Origin: Mycolicibacillus trivialis
Lineage (GTDB): Bacteria > Actinomycetota > Actinomycetes > Mycobacteriales > Mycobacteriaceae
Direction: 5' to 3'
Length of the DNA stretch: 39,166 nt
Assembly (NCBI RefSeq): GCF_002102395.1
Contig: NZ_LQPZ01000035.1
Span: 1 to 39,166 of the forward strand
Shown here: positions 36,538 through 39,166 of the stretch, piece by piece
Numbering within the stretch: position 1 is the first letter of the stretch
How the letters are laid out: each line of letters starts with the position of its first letter
Notes under the pieces: generated by a model
Databases searched by the model: none
Told to the model about the DNA's origin: nothing
The model's input: the letters and a program-made list of their open reading frames with translations, nothing else
Translations under genes and position numbers: made by a program

Positions 36538-38070
36538 CTACTCCACGAGGTGCAGGGCGCGGCGCCGCGACGTCGCCTCTCCCGGTTCGGTGTAGCGGTC
36601 CTCGGCGCGAAACAGCTCCATCCGCACCGGATACGTCTGGTCGCCGGCGCGGACCTCGAGCCGGTCGGGGCCGGTCTGGGTGATCGCGAGGTCGGCGGCC
36701 GCGCGGCCGGTGTCGGAACGCGCGGCGCCCACCACGAGGGTCGTCGCGGACCGCGGCGCCGGCGGGATGGTGCCGTCGACGACGCTGACCGTGGTGCCCG
36801 GTGCGGGACGGGCGCGGTCGGTGACCGTGATGGCGGCCATCCGCAGACCGGCCCAGCGGTCCGGGTCGGTGGTGTGCACGGTGAGGCGTTCGCCCGCCCC
36901 GGCGAGGCGCAGGATCAGGCGTTTGGTCACCGCGTCGTCGGCGGCGACGGCCACCCGGGTGGTGTTCACCGGGTCGTCGAACGGCAGCAGCAGCCGGCAT
37001 CCGGTGTCGGACCTGCCGAGCAGCACGCCGGACGGTCCGACCGGTACGGCCAGCGCGGTCGGGAGCCGACGGCGCCGCACCGCGTCCGGGGGTGTGGCGG
37101 GCCCGCACAGGGCGGCCGCCAGCGCCTGCGACTGTTGGCCGGGCAGGGGGCGCAGCAGGATGCTCGGCGGCGCCGACGGGGGCTGCGCCGTGCGAACCGT
37201 GACGGTGACCGCGACGGTGGCGTCCGCGAACACGGTGAGGTTCGTCGTGACGGCGTCGACCCGCAGCGACCAGGGCCGGCCGAGCCCGTCGGGCGTCAGC
37301 GGGCCGGTGTAGTCGTAGCTGGTCAGCCAGCCCGTCTCACCGCGCAGCGAGCGCCAGCGCCGGTTGTGCGCGACGAGCGCGGGACGGCCCAGGCGCAGTT
37401 CGAGTTCGGCGATGTCGGCGGCGGTCGCGATCCGGGCCCGGATTCCCTGCTCGCATAGGCGGGCCGCGATCCGTTGGCCGGCCGCGACCGCCGCCGCACC
37501 CACCGAATCGCGCCGGTGCAACGCCTCGGCGTTGGGCAGCGCGGCCAGTCGCGCGATCAGCCAGGTCTCGCGGCGACCGGCGTACGGCGGGGTGCCGAGC
37601 AGGGTGTCGTAGAGCGCCGGGTAGGTCCCGCAGGCGCCGCGGCGCGCGCCGGTGCTGACCAGGGTCAGCGAGTCCAGGGTCAGCCCGAGGCTGTGCCGCA
37701 GCAGCGCGGGCAGCGCCGCGACGTCGAGGGTGTTGTCGGTGTCGGCCGCGGCCGACCCGGTGAACCGGGTGGGTCGGTGCGCACGGCCGAAGATCTGGAC
37801 TGCGACCGCCGCGACGCCGTCCTGGTAGCGCACTCCGGCGCCCGCGCGATCGTTGGTGGCGGTGACGGGCTCGGACCAGTCCAGGCGGCGGTGGCGGCGC
37901 GCCCACAGCAGCCCCCAGGCCCACAGCGGCTTCCCCCACCATGGCACCGCTGCGGTCGCGGTCGAAGCCGCCAGCCCGACGGCCGCACCCACCGTGCCGG
38001 CGAGGCTTCCGCCCACCGCGACGGCGGCCACTACCGCGGCGCTGACGCCGATCGCGGTCGGCGGGGTCAC
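36538..38070 (-). CDS. eccE2: EccE, type VII secretion membrane component, ESX-2 type
   Basis: A 510-residue EccE-like membrane component of the ESX complex. An N-terminal hydrophobic stretch of roughly residues 5-40 (VSAAVVAAVAVGGSLAGTV, GAAVGLAASTATAAVPWW) forms the two transmembrane helices; the rest is a large domain with LARLAALPNAEALHRRDS-like features and no enzymatic motif. GTG 38070 overlaps the mycP stop as GTGA. Longer open frame upstream runs through mycP and is rejected. Assignment to ESX-2 follows from the adjoining EccA; EccE sequences diverge widely, so the family call rests on topology, length and context. Confidence 0.88.
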   Translation of the reverse strand: MTPPTAIGVSAAVVAAVAVGGSLAGTVGAAVGLAASTATAAVPWWGKPLWAWGLLWARRHRRLDWSEPVTATNDRAGAGVRYQDGVAAVAVQIFGRAHRPTRFTGSAAADTDNTLDVAALPALLRHSLGLTLDSLTLVSTGARRGACGTYPALYDTLLGTPPYAGRRETWLIARLAALPNAEALHRRDSVGAAAVAAGQRIAARLCEQGIRARIATAADIAELELRLGRPALVAHNRRWRSLRGETGWLTSYDYTGPLTPDGLGRPWSLRVDAVTTNLTVFADATVAVTVTVRTAQPPSAPPSILLRPLPGQQSQALAAALCGPATPPDAVRRRRLPTALAVPVGPSGVLLGRSDTGCRLLLPFDDPVNTTRVAVAADDAVTKRLILRLAGAGERLTVHTTDPDRWAGLRMAAITVTDRARPAPGTTVSVVDGTIPPAPRSATTLVVGAARSDTGRAAADLAITQTGPDRLEVRAGDQTYPVRMELFRAEDRYTEPGEATSRRRALHLVE

Positions 38071-39166
38071 CGGGGCCGCCGGAGTCGGGTGAGCAGGGCG
38101 GCGCCGACGGTGCCCGCGGCCACCAGCGCCGCGAACAGCAGCGCGATGGCGCGGGCCCGGTGATCGGGCGCCGGCGGTGGCGGTGCCGGCCGGATCAGGC
38201 GGGATTGGGCGTCGGGGTCCAGCCGCGGCGCGTCGGGGACGGCGAAGGTCAACGCGGCCACCGGATCCACCACCCCGTAACCGACCTGGTTGTCCACCCC
38301 GCGGGGCGGGTTGTGCGCGGTCTGCTGGATCCGGTTGATCACCTGGTGCGCGGAGAGGTCCGGGAACCGGGCGCGCACCAGCGCCGCGACCCCGCTGACG
38401 TAGGCGGCCGCGAAGCTCGTCCCCCAGAACGGCATGGTCTTCTCGCCCGGCCGCACCGGCGGGTAGGCGTTGACCGGTCCGCCGGTCTCGGGAGACAGTC
38501 CCATGATCCCGACACCGGGGGCGGCCACCGCCACCCACGGCCCGCTGAGGCTGCGGCTGATCGGGGCGCCGGTGTTGTCGACCGCCCCCACCGACAGGAC
38601 GTAGTCGGAGAACCACGCCGGTGACGAGACGGTTTTGACCTGATGCCAGTCGCGCGGGTCGGCCGGGTCGAGCGGGTCGAAGTAGGGGTTCTGCGCGCAG
38701 TCGTCTTCGCCGTCGTTGCCTGCTGCGGTGACGATGACCGCGTCGCGCACGGTCGCCGCGTACCATAGCGCCGCGCCCAGCGCGCCCTGGTCGAGCGGGT
38801 CCGCGGCGGCGGTGCAGGAGGTGACGCTGATGTTGATCACTTTCGCGCCGAGGTTGGCGGCGTGCACGACGGCGCTGGCCAGGGTGGCGACGGTGCCCGC
38901 CTTGCGGCGGGTCTCCAGGTCGCCGGGCTGGGGGTGTTCGGGTTCGTAGGCCCGCGATGACTGTCGGATCGCGATGATCACCGCGTGCGGGGCGACGCCG
39001 GCGACCCCGTCGGGCGCTCCGGGCGGGGGTGCGGGCACCTCCGGGTCGTCGGGCTCATCGGGGCCCGGCTGACCGGGTCCGTTCGCGGGTTGGTCGGGCG
39101 GCGGTGGTGGCTGTTCCGGCGGCGGGACGGTCTCGGTGATCGTCACCGGCGGCGGGGGCGTGGGAG
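38067..39166 (-). CDS. mycP2: MycP, mycosin (subtilisin-like) protease of ESX-2, 5' end outside window
   Basis: C-terminal part of a membrane-anchored mycosin. Open to the right edge on the minus strand; from there reads the proline-rich extension loop (PPPEQPPPPPDQPANGPGQ), DGVAGVAPHAVIIAIRQSS, the oxyanion asparagine region TAAGNDGEDDC, and the catalytic-serine motif GTSFAAAYVSGVAALV. A single transmembrane helix (AIALLFAALVAAGTVGAALL) and basic tail end the protein. The catalytic Asp and His must lie beyond 39166. Mycosins are essential for ESX secretion and complex stability. The end is translationally coupled to eccE; eccD would be expected upstream. Confidence 0.92.
   Translation of the reverse strand, partial: PTPPPPVTITETVPPPEQPPPPPDQPANGPGQPGPDEPDDPEVPAPPPGAPDGVAGVAPHAVIIAIRQSSRAYEPEHPQPGDLETRRKAGTVATLASAVVHAANLGAKVINISVTSCTAAADPLDQGALGAALWYAATVRDAVIVTAAGNDGEDDCAQNPYFDPLDPADPRDWHQVKTVSSPAWFSDYVLSVGAVDNTGAPISRSLSGPWVAVAAPGVGIMGLSPETGGPVNAYPPVRPGEKTMPFWGTSFAAAYVSGVAALVRARFPDLSAHQVINRIQQTAHNPPRGVDNQVGYGVVDPVAALTFAVPDAPRLDPDAQSRLIRPAPPPPAPDHRARAIALLFAALVAAGTVGAALLTRLRRPR

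Noticed and set aside
38071..38766. Long upstream extension of eccE
   Set aside because: It reads through mycP in another frame; GTG 38070 overlaps the mycP stop and places the membrane helices at the N terminus as expected.

Overview
High-GC actinobacterial DNA, almost certainly from a mycobacterium (the sequence does not fix the species). The evidence is an antigen 85 mycolyltransferase, a PepA-TreS-Mak cluster, a CYP138-type P450 beside MsrA, two TIGR00027 methyltransferases, a 13E12/DUF222 HNH protein, a PPE protein and three type VII secretion genes. From memory, much of the gene order is that of M. tuberculosis Rv0125-Rv0146 in reverse complement: pepA, treS, mak (32133-27982), fbpC (25940-26929), htdZ (23708-23256), the Rv0135c-like TetR, cyp138, msrA, Rv0138-Rv0141c (9953-3940) and Rv0145/Rv0146 (2364-446). 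No tRNA, rRNA, CRISPR array, insertion sequence or prophage was seen, and no gene-free stretch exceeds 300 bases.

Layout. 1-383: 5'-truncated group I haemoglobin remnant. 446-3727: two paralogous methyltransferases and two divergent TetR genes sharing a palindrome. 3803-4332: a 39-residue membrane peptide and an NTF2-like protein. 6800-4329: minus-strand operon SRPBCC, SnoaL-like, epimerase, DUF427. 6934-9953: msrA, hotdog thioesterase, cyp138 and its divergent TetR gene, which are separated by two identical-architecture operators. 10029-10244: Mop-like molybdate-binding protein. 14104-10266: ferredoxin reductase, desaturase, SRPBCC, LLM oxidoreductase, divergent from a FabR/DesT-like TetR. 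14897-15922: zinc alcohol dehydrogenase. 21661-16059: seven tightly packed genes led by a D-tartrate dehydratase-like enolase and including ketopantoate-reductase-like, GNAT, two SDR, LLM and SnoaL-like proteins. 23159-21756: 13E12 protein with a LexA box on its start codon. 25751-23256: CoA-transferase, TesB-like thioesterase, HtdZ. 25940-26929: FbpC. 27966-26992: quinone oxidoreductase. 32133-27982: pepA-treS-mak.

32295-39166: a HugZ-like haem protein converges on a PPE37-like gene that sits just behind a strong IdeR iron box, followed by eccA, eccE and the 3' part of mycP of an ESX-2-type locus running off the right edge. In M. tuberculosis ESX-2 is nowhere near pepA, so this is a synteny break.

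The two strongest leads are (i) the iron/haem module at 32295-34659, and (ii) the seven-gene operon at 16059-21661, which looks like an uncharacterised acid-catabolic pathway. Regulation is unusually readable here: several -10 hexamers lie 6-7 nt before start codons (leaderless transcripts), and most regulator genes have a palindrome in the divergent spacer.
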